Part shown: positions 45,781 through 54,228 of the stretch, one piece after another
How positions within the stretch are numbered: the stretch's first letter is position 1
Layout: each line of letters opens with the position of its first letter
Source: Planctomycetota bacterium
GTDB lineage: Bacteria > Planctomycetota > UBA1135 > UBA2386
NCBI GenBank assembly: GCA_016716265.1
Contig: JADJWQ010000003.1
Location: 124,001 to 188,000 of the forward strand
Reading direction: 5' to 3'
Length of the DNA: 64,000 bases
Translations under genes and position numbers: made by a program
The notes under the pieces: model-generated
The model's database searches: none
Seen by the model: the letters and a program-made list of their open reading frames with translations, nothing else
What the model was told of the DNA's origin: nothing

Positions 45781-45996
45781 GGGTTCGATGCGCCGCGTCG
45801 CAACGTGCACGGCGACGTCGCCATTGCCGCTCCGGTCGCACACCGCAACAGCACCGACGATCGGCACCCGCCGATCCCATGCTCGACCGCGCTGCTCGGA
45901 TTGCCGCTCCACGTGCAGGTGATCGCGCTCGATCGAGCCGGCAACGGCGTCGGCGGTGCGCCGTCGAACGGCGCCCGCGGCACGATCGGCGGCGGA
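45781..45996 (+). pseudogene. Remnant of a secreted-protein C-terminal domain
   Basis: In the frame starting at 45781 the text VAHRNSTDDRHPPIPCSTAL, LGLPLHVQVIALDRAGNGVG and APSNGARGTIGG has the IP...LLG..L..Q...LD.AG...SNG..TIG pattern. That pattern ends the proteins at 6670 and 29248 and the pseudogene at 27499. There is no start, no signal peptide and no in-frame stop where the domain should end. A 3' fragment of a lost secreted-protein gene is the simplest reading. Confidence 0.45.
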
Positions 45997-46255
45997 ATTC
46001 GGGCGATCGGCGACCACCGGCGAACGTTCCCCGCGGGGCCCGCGCGCGCCGGTCACGGCGCGCGGGCACGCACGTCGCGGTCGACGATCCGAACTCGCGG
46101 AGCCCCGGCATCGGAGCTCTCCAGGTGCCGGAGCGCACCGCCCTGGCCGATCCCGTCGCCACGCCGTCGCACCGCTCTCGCTCCCGGGGTCGTGAGCCGC
46201 GGCGCCCGGGCCGCCCGCCGTGGATTCCGCCCGGCGCCTCTGGCATCGTCTGCGC

Positions 46256-49198
46256 ATGGCCGATGCGTGGCGCGTCGAGGTGCGGGTGCGCGACGATCTT
46301 CCCGATCCCGCCGGGCGCGCGGCGCGCGATGCGCTACGCGGGGCGGGACTCTCGCTGCGCGGGCCGGTGCGCGCGCTGGCCGGCTACCTGATCGGCGCCG
46401 AGGCGTCGCGGGAGGCGGTCGAGGCGGTCGCGCGCTGCGTGCTCGCCGACCCGGTCACCGACCGCTTCGCGGTGCTGGCGCCCGACGAGCATCCGAGCCC
46501 CCGCCGCGGCCGCGTGACGGTGCGGCCGCGCGCCGGCGTGACCGACCAGGTCGCCGCCTCGCTGCGCAAGGCGCTGCGCGACCGTGGACTGCCCGAGCTG
46601 CCGACCGGCACCTACCGCGCCTTCCTGCTCGACGCGGAGCGCGACGCCGACGTGTCCGACGACGCGCTCAGGCGCGCTGCGCAGCGCAGCCTCGCGAACG
46701 ACGTCGTGCAGGAGGTCTTGCTCGGCACCCCGCCGGAGGGGCTGCCCGGGCCCGGCCGCGCCGCCGACCTCGCGCCGCGCGAGGTGCCGCTGCGCGCGCT
46801 GGACGACGCCGCGCTCGAGCGGCTGAGCGTCGACGGCGGGCTGGCGCTGACCGTGCGCGAGATGCGCGCGATCCAGGCGCACTACCGGGAGCTCGGCCGC
46901 GAGCCGCGCCACATCGAGCTCGAGACGCTCGCGCAGACCTGGTCCGAGCACTGCAAGCACAAGACGCTGACCGGCCGGATCCGCTTCGTCGACCACGACG
47001 CCGGCGGCGCCGCCGAGATCGTCGACAACCTGCTGAAGTCGGAGATCGCGCGCGTGACGCGCGAGCTCGACCGCGACTTCTGTGTGAGCGTGTTCGAGGA
47101 CAATGCGGGAGTCGTCGCGTTCGACGACGAGGACTGCGTCTGCATCAAGGTCGAGACCCACAATCGGCCATCGGCGATCGAGCCGTTCGGCGGTGCCGCG
47201 ACCGGCGTCGGCGGCGTGATCCGCGACGTGCTCGGCACCGGCCGCGGCGCGCGCCCGATCGCGAGCACCGACGTGTTCTGCTTCGCGCCGCTCGACACGC
47301 CCGAGGCCGAGGTGCCGAAGGGTTGCCTCCCGCCCGAGCGCGTGCTGCGCGGCGTGGTCGCCGGCGTGCGCGACTACGGCAATCCGATGGGCATCCCGAC
47401 CGTGCACGGCGCCGTGCACTTCGACCCGGACTTCATCGGCAATCCGCTCGTCTACGTCGGCAACGTCGGCATCCTGCCGCGCGACAAGGTCGGCAAGCAG
47501 CCGCGCGACGGCGATCGCATCGTCGCGGTCGGCGGCCGCACCGGGCGCGACGGCATCCACGGTGCGACGTTCTCGTCGCTCGGCCTGCATACCGAGAGCG
47601 AGGTCGTGTCGAGCGGCGCCGTGCAGATCGGCGACCCGATCACCGAGCGCAAGGTCATGGACCTGGTGCTGCGCGCGCGCGACGAGGAGCTGTTCACCGC
47701 GATCACCGATTGCGGCGCCGGCGGCTTCTCGTCGGCGGTCGGCGAGATGGGCGAGCACCTCGGCGCCGACGTCGACCTCGCGACGGCGCCGCTCAAGTAC
47801 GCGGGCCTCGCCCCGTGGGAGATCTGGGTCAGCGAGGCGCAGGAGCGCATGGTCCTCGCGGTCCCGGCGGACCGCCTGCCGCGGCTGCTCGCGCTGTGCG
47901 ACGAGGAGGACGTCGAGGCGACCGTGCTCGGGACCTTCACGTCGACCGGCCGGCTCGTGCTGCGCTACGGCGACGTCGTGCACGCCGACCTGGACATGCG
48001 CTTCCTGCACGACGGCGTGCCGGTGTTCGAGCGCGACGCGGAATGGCGCGCGCCGGTGCGGCACGACCCCGAGCTGCCGCCGGAGCGCGATCTGGCCAAT
48101 GCGCTGCTCGCCGTGCTCCGCGATCCGAACGTTGCCAGCAAGGAGTGGATCGTCCGGCAGTACGACCACGAGGTGCAGGCCGGCAGCGCCGGCAAGCCGT
48201 TCTGCGGCGTCGCCCAGGACGGTCCCGCCGACGGCGCGGTGCTCGCGCCCAAGCTCGGCTCGCTGCGCGGCGTCGTGCTGTCGTCCGGCCTCAATCCGCG
48301 CTACAGCCGCATCGATCCTGCCGCGATGGCCGAGTGCGCGGTCGACGAGGCCCTGCGCAACATCGTCGCGCTCGGCGGCGACCCGGACCGCACCGCGATC
48401 CTCGACAACTACAGCTGGGCCAATTGCTCGGATCCGGCGCAGCTCGGCGCGCTGGTGCGCGCGACGCGCGCATTGTGCCGGGTCGCGCAGGCCTACGGCA
48501 CACCGTTCGTGTCGGGCAAGGACTCGCTGAACAACTCGTTCCGCGACGGCGAGCGGCTGATCCAGATCCCCGGCTGCATCCTCGTGACCGCGCTGTCGGT
48601 GATCCCCGACGTCACCCGCACGATCGGCTCGGCACCACGGCACGCCGACGCCGAGCTGTGGCTGGTCGGCGCGACGCGCCGCGAGCTCGGCGGCTCGGTC
48701 TACTGGAAGACGCGCGGTGCGCTCGGCGCCTCGGTGCCGCGCGTCGACGTCGACGCCGGCCGCGACGCATTGCGCGGCGTGCACCGCGCGATCGCCGCGC
48801 GCGCGATCCACGCCTGCCACGACCTCAGCGAGGGTGGGCTCGGGGCCGCGGTCGCCGAGATGGCGATCGCCGCGCGCATCGGCGTCGAGATCGACCTCGC
48901 CCAGGTGCCGCGCGCCGCGCTCGCCGACGGCGCGGTCCCGACCGCCGCCGAGGAGCTGCTGTTCAGCGAGACGCCGAGCCGCTTCCTCGCCGAGGTGCCG
49001 GCCGACCGCGCCGCCGACCTGCGCGCCAATCTCCACGGCGTGCCGGCCGCGCGCCTCGGCCGCTTCACGCGCGCCCACCGCGACCTGGTGATCCGCGACG
49101 GGCCGCGCGAGCTCGCGCGCGTGCCGGTCGACGCGCTCGTCGACGCGTTCAAGACCCCGCTCGACCTCGACCGCCGCGCCGCCGAGGAGGTCCGGTGA
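46256..49198 (+). CDS. purL: Phosphoribosylformylglycinamidine synthase, PurS-like + PurL fusion
   Basis: 980 residues from ATG 46256 (MADAWRVEVRVRDDLPDPAG). It makes FGAM from FGAR, ATP and ammonia in purine synthesis. The first 75 residues resemble PurS (RAARDALRGAGLSLRGPVRA; YLIGAEASREAVEAVARCVL). Residues about 90-165 look like a second PurS-type repeat (RVTVRPRAGVTDQVAASLRK). The PurL core follows: LAQTWSEHCKHKTLTGRIRF, VETHNRPSAIEPFGGAATGV, a GCGAGGFSSAVGEMG-type ATP site (TDCGAGGFSSAVGEMGEHLG) and PFVSGKDSLNNSF. PurS normally bridges PurL and PurQ, so its fusion explains the absence of a separate purS. The stop overlaps the purQ GTG. Confidence 0.93.
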   Translation: MADAWRVEVRVRDDLPDPAGRAARDALRGAGLSLRGPVRALAGYLIGAEASREAVEAVARCVLADPVTDRFAVLAPDEHPSPRRGRVTVRPRAGVTDQVAASLRKALRDRGLPELPTGTYRAFLLDAERDADVSDDALRRAAQRSLANDVVQEVLLGTPPEGLPGPGRAADLAPREVPLRALDDAALERLSVDGGLALTVREMRAIQAHYRELGREPRHIELETLAQTWSEHCKHKTLTGRIRFVDHDAGGAAEIVDNLLKSEIARVTRELDRDFCVSVFEDNAGVVAFDDEDCVCIKVETHNRPSAIEPFGGAATGVGGVIRDVLGTGRGARPIASTDVFCFAPLDTPEAEVPKGCLPPERVLRGVVAGVRDYGNPMGIPTVHGAVHFDPDFIGNPLVYVGNVGILPRDKVGKQPRDGDRIVAVGGRTGRDGIHGATFSSLGLHTESEVVSSGAVQIGDPITERKVMDLVLRARDEELFTAITDCGAGGFSSAVGEMGEHLGADVDLATAPLKYAGLAPWEIWVSEAQERMVLAVPADRLPRLLALCDEEDVEATVLGTFTSTGRLVLRYGDVVHADLDMRFLHDGVPVFERDAEWRAPVRHDPELPPERDLANALLAVLRDPNVASKEWIVRQYDHEVQAGSAGKPFCGVAQDGPADGAVLAPKLGSLRGVVLSSGLNPRYSRIDPAAMAECAVDEALRNIVALGGDPDRTAILDNYSWANCSDPAQLGALVRATRALCRVAQAYGTPFVSGKDSLNNSFRDGERLIQIPGCILVTALSVIPDVTRTIGSAPRHADAELWLVGATRRELGGSVYWKTRGALGASVPRVDVDAGRDALRGVHRAIAARAIHACHDLSEGGLGAAVAEMAIAARIGVEIDLAQVPRAALADGAVPTAAEELLFSETPSRFLAEVPADRAADLRANLHGVPAARLGRFTRAHRDLVIRDGPRELARVPVDALVDAFKTPLDLDRRAAEEVR

Positions 49199-49986
49199 AG
49201 ACGCCCCGCGCCCTGATCCTGCGCGCCCCCGGCATCAACTGCGAGCGCGAGACCTTCGACGCGTTCGCGCGCGCCGGCGCCGCGCCCGAATACGTGCACG
49301 TCAAGCGCCTGCGCAGCGAGCCAGCGCTGCTCGACCGCTTCGCGATCTTCGCCGCGCCGGGCGGCTTCGCCTACGGCGACGACATCGCGGCCGGCAAGGT
49401 GCTCGCGCACGAGCTGGGCGTGTCGCTCGGCCCGCGGCTCGTCGACTTCGTCGCGCGCGGCGGCCTCGCGCTCGGCATCTGCAACGGCTTCCAGATGCTC
49501 GCGCGGCTCGGCCTGCTGCCGCGCGTCGGCGCACCCGACCGGCTCGTGCAGCAGGTGGCGCTCGCCCCGAATCTGAGCGACCGCTACGAGTGCCGCTGGG
49601 TGCGGCTGCGCACGCCCGCGAATCGCTGCACGTTCCTCGACGAGGGCCTCGAGCTGCGGATGCCGGCCGCCCACGGCGAGGGCCGCGTCGTGCCGCTCGA
49701 CGCGGCACTCGCGCACACGCTGAGCGCGGAGGGCTACGTCGCGTTCGTCTACGTCGATGCCGACGGGCAGCCGACCGAGAGCTACCCGGCCAACCCGAAC
49801 GGCTCGCCGGCAGGCATCGCCGGACTGACCGACGCGACCGGCCGCGTGCTCGCGCTGATGCCGCACCCCGACCGCGCCTACCTGGCGCACCACGCCCCCG
49901 ACTGGCGCACCGCGGGCCTCGCCGCCGAGCCCGACGGCATGCACGTGTTCGCGAGCATGGTCGCGACCGCGCGCGCGGAGAGCTGA
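49195..49986 (+). CDS. purQ: Phosphoribosylformylglycinamidine synthase, glutaminase subunit PurQ
   Basis: 263 residues with a GTG start at 49195 that overlaps the purL stop (GTGA). Class I glutamine amidotransferase that supplies ammonia to PurL. The nucleophile Cys96 is in LALGICNGFQML, preceded by the oxyanion loop FAAPGGFAYGDDIAAGKVLA. The His is in LMPHPDRAYL (His224). The third triad residue, usually Glu in HPE, is Asp226 here. The length and the Arg/Trp-rich insert (YECRWVRLRTPANRCTFLDE) match the longer PurQ subtype that goes with fused PurSL. Confidence 0.93.
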   Translation: MKTPRALILRAPGINCERETFDAFARAGAAPEYVHVKRLRSEPALLDRFAIFAAPGGFAYGDDIAAGKVLAHELGVSLGPRLVDFVARGGLALGICNGFQMLARLGLLPRVGAPDRLVQQVALAPNLSDRYECRWVRLRTPANRCTFLDEGLELRMPAAHGEGRVVPLDAALAHTLSAEGYVAFVYVDADGQPTESYPANPNGSPAGIAGLTDATGRVLALMPHPDRAYLAHHAPDWRTAGLAAEPDGMHVFASMVATARAES

Positions 49987-50017
49987 GCGGCCGACCCCAT
50001 GGGCGGCGCGCCGGTGC

Positions 50018-50044
50018 GACCCGGGCCGACCCCGCCCCCGGGTC
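50018..50044 (+). terminator. Candidate terminator after purQ
   Basis: Perfect 8-bp inverted repeat GACCCGGG (50018-50025)/CCCGGGTC (50037-50044) with an 11-base loop, 32 bases after the purQ stop. No T-tract. Confidence 0.4.
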
Positions 50045-50231
50045 CGGCCCGGCTTGTCGGGTCGAGCCGCCGCCGCTAGCCTCGCGCCCAGTTGGGGATG
50101 CGACACCGGGTCTGCCGCAGGACCCCAGCTGCCTGGCGTGCCGCCGGCCGTGCGCGGACGCTCCTCGGCGCACCAGCTCGCTCCGAGGATCGTCACCGGG
50201 TCGCCGGTCGCCACAGGGATCGGAGGTGACC

Positions 50232-53200
50232 GTGGACGAGCACCAGGATGCGCTTCGGAGCGAGCGGGCCGACGCACGGTCCCCCGGTGGCGGTCCCGGC
50301 TCGGGCAGCGATGCCGAGGTCACCGTCGACTCCGGCGCACCCCACGACTCGGACCTGACCGTCGCCCCGGACCCGTCCGCGAACATCCACCGGACCAGCG
50401 ATTCCGGCAGGACCAGCGATTCCGGCAGGACCAGCGATACCGGCAGGACCAGCGATAGCGACCGGACGGTCGACTCGGACCCGACCACCGGCTCCGACCT
50501 GACCATCGATCCGGACGTCACGCTCGACCCGGACGCGACGATCGACAGCGGCTCTCGCGCGAAGCCGAGCACGGCCCGCCGGCCGTCGCGCTCCCCAGCG
50601 CGCGACTCGCGCGCGCCGGACCTGCTCGCGTTCGACGCGGACACGCTCGTCGGTCGCGAGCTCGACGGGCACCGCGTCCTGCGGCGGCTCGGCGGCGGGG
50701 CCATGGGGGTCGTCTACCTGGTCGAGGACCCGAGCACCTCGCGCCGCGAGGCGATGAAGCTCATCCACACCGAGTTCATCGACGAGCGGAGCATCGAGCG
50801 CTTCCACCGTGAGGCCAGGCGCGCGGCCAGCGTCGACTCGCCGTACGTGGCGACCGTGTATCGCTCCGGGGTCGCCAAGGTCGGCGATCGCGACCTGCCG
50901 TACATCACGATGGAGTACTGCCCGCGCGGCTCGCTCCTCGACTACATGCGTTCGACGCCGGACGGTCGGCTCCCGATCGACGAGGCGGAGCGGCTGCTGC
51001 GCGAGATCGTCTCCGGCATGCGCGCGGTCGAGCTGGGCGGAGGGATCGTCCATTGCGATCTCAAGCCCGCGAACATCCTGCTCAAGTCGGACGTCGACGA
51101 CGTCCCACACGTGAGGATCTCCGACTTCGGCCTCGCCCGCGAGGCGGACGTGTCCGCGTCGCGCGACCCGGACGCTCGCGGTGGGTTCACGCCGCTGTAC
51201 GCGAGTCCAGAGCAATGGCGTGACGAGCGCCCCACCCACGCGAGCGACATCTACTCCCTCGGCGCGACGTTCTACCACGCGCTGGTCGGCCGCTCGGCAC
51301 CGGCGGTGTTCTTCGAGTGCGAGGACTCCTCGCTGTACCCGGGTCGCGTCAGGCAGTTCACGCTCGACGACAAGCGCACGCATCTGTCACCGCGCGAGAT
51401 CCGACCTGACGTGCCGGTCCACCTGAACGCGGCGATCATCCGGATGACGACCTGGGCGGCGTCGGACCGCCCGCAGTCGTTCACGGCCGTCGCCGAGCTG
51501 CTCGACAGCCAGCGCCTCTCCGAAACGCAGGCGCTCCGTCTCGCCACGCGGCGACTCCGCGTCGCCCGGCGGCTCAACGTGCTGTACGGCACGGCCGCGG
51601 TCCTGCTGGTGAGCCTGTTCGCGTGGCTCTGGACGCATCGACCGTCGACGGCGGACACGCGTGTCGAGGCCGTCGCCAACGTCCTGCGCACGCACGCCGA
51701 CTGGCCGCCCGACTCGGGTGCGGCCGGCGCGCTCAGAGCGGAGCTCCAGCAGGTGATCCCCTCCGAGCTCACGGGATTGGCTCCGTTCGCCGAGGAGCTG
51801 TCGAAGCAGATCGACGCGGAGGAGAAGCGGCGCCTCGACACCAGGAGCCTGTTGGACCGCTGCCGCAGCGCACTCGAGGATCGAGCGATCGACGAGCGCG
51901 AATTCGACGCGATCACCGCGGCGCAGCAGGACGTCGTCGCCGGCGGCCCAGGGAGTCCCGACCAGCTCACGCGCCTGGGCGCGTGGGTCGACCGCGCCCG
52001 GCAGGAGGTCGAATCGACCTCCGCATCGATCCGGCACCTGCAGAGCTGCGAGGGGCTCCACGCCGAGGGTCGGATGTCTGCTGCGCTCGTGGCGCTCGCC
52101 GGCCAGCCCCCCGGGTTGACGACTTCCGGGCCGGTGCAGCCAGGCGGCGGTGAGCCCACCGGGGGAGTCGACGATGCGCGGCTCGCGCGACAGCTCGGCG
52201 AACACCATGAGCAGCTCCGGGACCGTGCGGAACGCCTGCGAACGACCGTGGCGGACGCACTGCGGCGACTCGTCGGCGAGCTGGCCGCGCTGCTGCCGCG
52301 CGACACCGCGTCGAGCCTGCGGATCGCGACCGTGCGCGACAGCCGGCAGCGCATCGAGGAGCTCGACACCTCCCGCCAGCTCGCCGAGCGCGAGCCCGAG
52401 CTGCACGCGATCGCCGCGGGCCACCTGCGGCTGCTCGACAACGCGCTCCTGCAGCCGCTCGGCTCGACCGAGGCGGACCGTGCGGGGACCTCGACCGTGG
52501 CCGCAGGGCTCGCCACCGCCCTGCTGCAGCGGGCGCTCGGCGACGAGTTCGCGAGCGGCCCGCTCGCCGCGGCGTCGGTCGTCGACTGGAGCGCGGTCGC
52601 GCGGCGCATGACCGAGCAGCGCAGTCGCCTGCGCGCGGCTCGCCAGCGTGGCCTTGCGGACGCGACGGGTGCCGACCCGCTGCGCGTCCCCGACGACCAC
52701 CCGGTGCGGGCGGCGATCGACGCCGCCTCGCTGCAGAGGCACACGAACGACCTGCTGAGCCTCGTCGACCGCGTGCACGACATCGCCGAGGACGCCGCGC
52801 GAGCGAAGCTGGAGTCGCGCGCGCTCCGGTGGCTCGGGATGCAGGATGCCGCGTGCCTGACCGCCGACCTGCGCGCCCGGCTCGTCTCGCTCCCCACCGA
52901 GCTCCGCGACGACCTCGGCACGGTCGTGGCGCTCGAGGTCAACGGCCAGTCGACCGACGTCGCCGGCAGCCGCGAGGACCAGCTCGCGGCCCTCGATGCC
53001 CTCGACGAAGCGCTCGCCGGCTGGCTCGCACGACTGGTCGAGCAGCGCCGAGGCTACGAGGCCGCGCTCGCTGCCGCGGACGAGGGGGCCTGGTTCCGGG
53101 CGGCGGCGATCGGTCGCGGCTTCGAGAAGCTCGACCAGGCGCTGCGCGACCTCGACCGCGCGAGCCGCCGGCGCCGCGCCGAGCTGGCGCCGGCCGACCC

Positions 53201-54161
53201 GGAGCTCCGGCCGCGATTCTGGCCCGAGCCGGACGGGAACCGCCCCGGCGAGCCCGGCGACCCGGTGCGCCTCGACGCGCTGCGACGCCTGTTCGAGGAG
53301 CGCTGGCCGCGGGACGACGCCACCGCTGGACAGGGCCGCCCGTACCGGGTGCCGGACCGGCTGCGCGTCGCCGGCTCGTTCCGCGTACCGGCGGCCCCGG
53401 GCGACGCGGCCGCCGCCGAGCGAACCGTGCTGTCGTTCCGCTGGGCGCTCGGACCGCTGCCGCTCGCCGCCGACGCGCCGGTCGATCCGGTGGCGATGGT
53501 GCTGGTCCGGCTCGACGATCCGCACGGCGCCCGCGCGCGCTGGTTCCTGGTCGACGTCGACGAGCTGTCCTTCGCCCGCTACCGCGCCGTCGTCGCCGCG
53601 CAGTCCGAGCCGCCCCGCCGGGTGTGGCCACACTTCCAGACCAAGACGATCGCCGCCGAGCTGGAAGCGAACCCACCGCAGCCGCCCCTCGCGGACGAGC
53701 AGATGCGCATACCGGTGCCCTGCGCATCGCCCGATCGACTCCGGACGCTCGCGGACTGGCTGTTCAAGCAGCCGCTCCCCGATGTCCTGCTGGAGTTGCT
53801 GATCGCGGGCGCGGCGACTGGCGAGCCACCGACCTGGTCGAGCCCGCGGGCGGAGCTCCGCGCTGCGATCCTCGAGACCGGCACCGCCGAACACCAGGCC
53901 GCGCTCCGGACGATCCTCGCGGGTCTCCTCGTCGACGACGACGTCGACCCGCACGGCATCCGCGGCCTTCGGAGCGGTCTCGCCGAGCTGGCGATCACCG
54001 AGCCGTTGGACGCGACCCAACGCTGGATCTCGCGCGGCGCGACCGGCATGGCCTTCCGCACGCTGCGCGACGAGTCCGGCGTGCGCGCGGTCAGCGACGT
54101 CCAGACCTTCGAGCCCGCGCTCGGCTTCCGCTTCTGCGTCGAGCTGTCCCCTCCGCAGTAG
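50232..54161 (+). CDS. T6SS-associated transmembrane Ser/Thr kinase (PpkA-like), non-RD
   Basis: 1309 residues. GTG at 50232 is chosen because GGAGGTGA lies directly upstream; the frame is open further 5' without coding character. Residues 1-130 are Asp/Ser/Thr-rich with six T-(V/I/L)-(D/A)-(S/P)-(D/G) motifs and a TSDSGR repeat. Kinase domain about 145-430: GGGAMGVV loop, Lys176, HCDLKPAN (Asp276, Cys instead of Arg before it), SDFG (Asp298), TPLYASPEQW. Membrane helix about 450-468 (VLYGTAAVLLVSLFAWLWTH). A long helical region follows. The C-terminus (MVLVRLDDPHGARARWFLVD ... LGFRFCVELSP) resembles a degenerate FGE-sulfatase fold. It heads the T6SS gene run; in known T6SSs PpkA phosphorylates Fha to trigger assembly. 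Confidence 0.85.
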   Translation: MDEHQDALRSERADARSPGGGPGSGSDAEVTVDSGAPHDSDLTVAPDPSANIHRTSDSGRTSDSGRTSDTGRTSDSDRTVDSDPTTGSDLTIDPDVTLDPDATIDSGSRAKPSTARRPSRSPARDSRAPDLLAFDADTLVGRELDGHRVLRRLGGGAMGVVYLVEDPSTSRREAMKLIHTEFIDERSIERFHREARRAASVDSPYVATVYRSGVAKVGDRDLPYITMEYCPRGSLLDYMRSTPDGRLPIDEAERLLREIVSGMRAVELGGGIVHCDLKPANILLKSDVDDVPHVRISDFGLAREADVSASRDPDARGGFTPLYASPEQWRDERPTHASDIYSLGATFYHALVGRSAPAVFFECEDSSLYPGRVRQFTLDDKRTHLSPREIRPDVPVHLNAAIIRMTTWAASDRPQSFTAVAELLDSQRLSETQALRLATRRLRVARRLNVLYGTAAVLLVSLFAWLWTHRPSTADTRVEAVANVLRTHADWPPDSGAAGALRAELQQVIPSELTGLAPFAEELSKQIDAEEKRRLDTRSLLDRCRSALEDRAIDEREFDAITAAQQDVVAGGPGSPDQLTRLGAWVDRARQEVESTSASIRHLQSCEGLHAEGRMSAALVALAGQPPGLTTSGPVQPGGGEPTGGVDDARLARQLGEHHEQLRDRAERLRTTVADALRRLVGELAALLPRDTASSLRIATVRDSRQRIEELDTSRQLAEREPELHAIAAGHLRLLDNALLQPLGSTEADRAGTSTVAAGLATALLQRALGDEFASGPLAAASVVDWSAVARRMTEQRSRLRAARQRGLADATGADPLRVPDDHPVRAAIDAASLQRHTNDLLSLVDRVHDIAEDAARAKLESRALRWLGMQDAACLTADLRARLVSLPTELRDDLGTVVALEVNGQSTDVAGSREDQLAALDALDEALAGWLARLVEQRRGYEAALAAADEGAWFRAAAIGRGFEKLDQALRDLDRASRRRRAELAPADPELRPRFWPEPDGNRPGEPGDPVRLDALRRLFEERWPRDDATAGQGRPYRVPDRLRVAGSFRVPAAPGDAAAAERTVLSFRWALGPLPLAADAPVDPVAMVLVRLDDPHGARARWFLVDVDELSFARYRAVVAAQSEPPRRVWPHFQTKTIAAELEANPPQPPLADEQMRIPVPCASPDRLRTLADWLFKQPLPDVLLELLIAGAATGEPPTWSSPRAELRAAILETGTAEHQAALRTILAGLLVDDDVDPHGIRGLRSGLAELAITEPLDATQRWISRGATGMAFRTLRDESGVRAVSDVQTFEPALGFRFCVELSPPQ
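50394..50458 (+). repeat. 18-bp tandem repeat in the kinase gene
   Basis: Three and a half copies of ACCAGCGATTCCGGCAGG, encoding TSDSGR, TSDSGR, TSDTGR and TSDS. The copies are nearly identical, so copy number may vary between strains. The repeat lies in the Thr-rich N-terminal tail. Confidence 0.85.
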
Positions 54162-54228
54162 CCGCCGCCCGCATGACGAACTCCCCGACCCCGTTCCGCG
54201 ATCCCCGAGCCACGGAGTGCCCCCGACC

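Noticed and set aside
46334..49078. Large minus-strand open frame opposite purL
   Set aside because: Composition (Arg/Ala/His/Val) is typical of a reverse-frame shadow in high-GC DNA, and no motif is present.
45250..49986. A 1578-codon open frame across the purL region
   Set aside because: It is a GC-rich shadow frame: purL occupies another frame with full family motifs. Only its last 263 codons (purQ) and a short domain remnant near 45800-45990 are sensible protein.
50394..50458. CRISPR array
   Set aside because: The 18-bp repeats have no spacers and lie in frame in a kinase gene.
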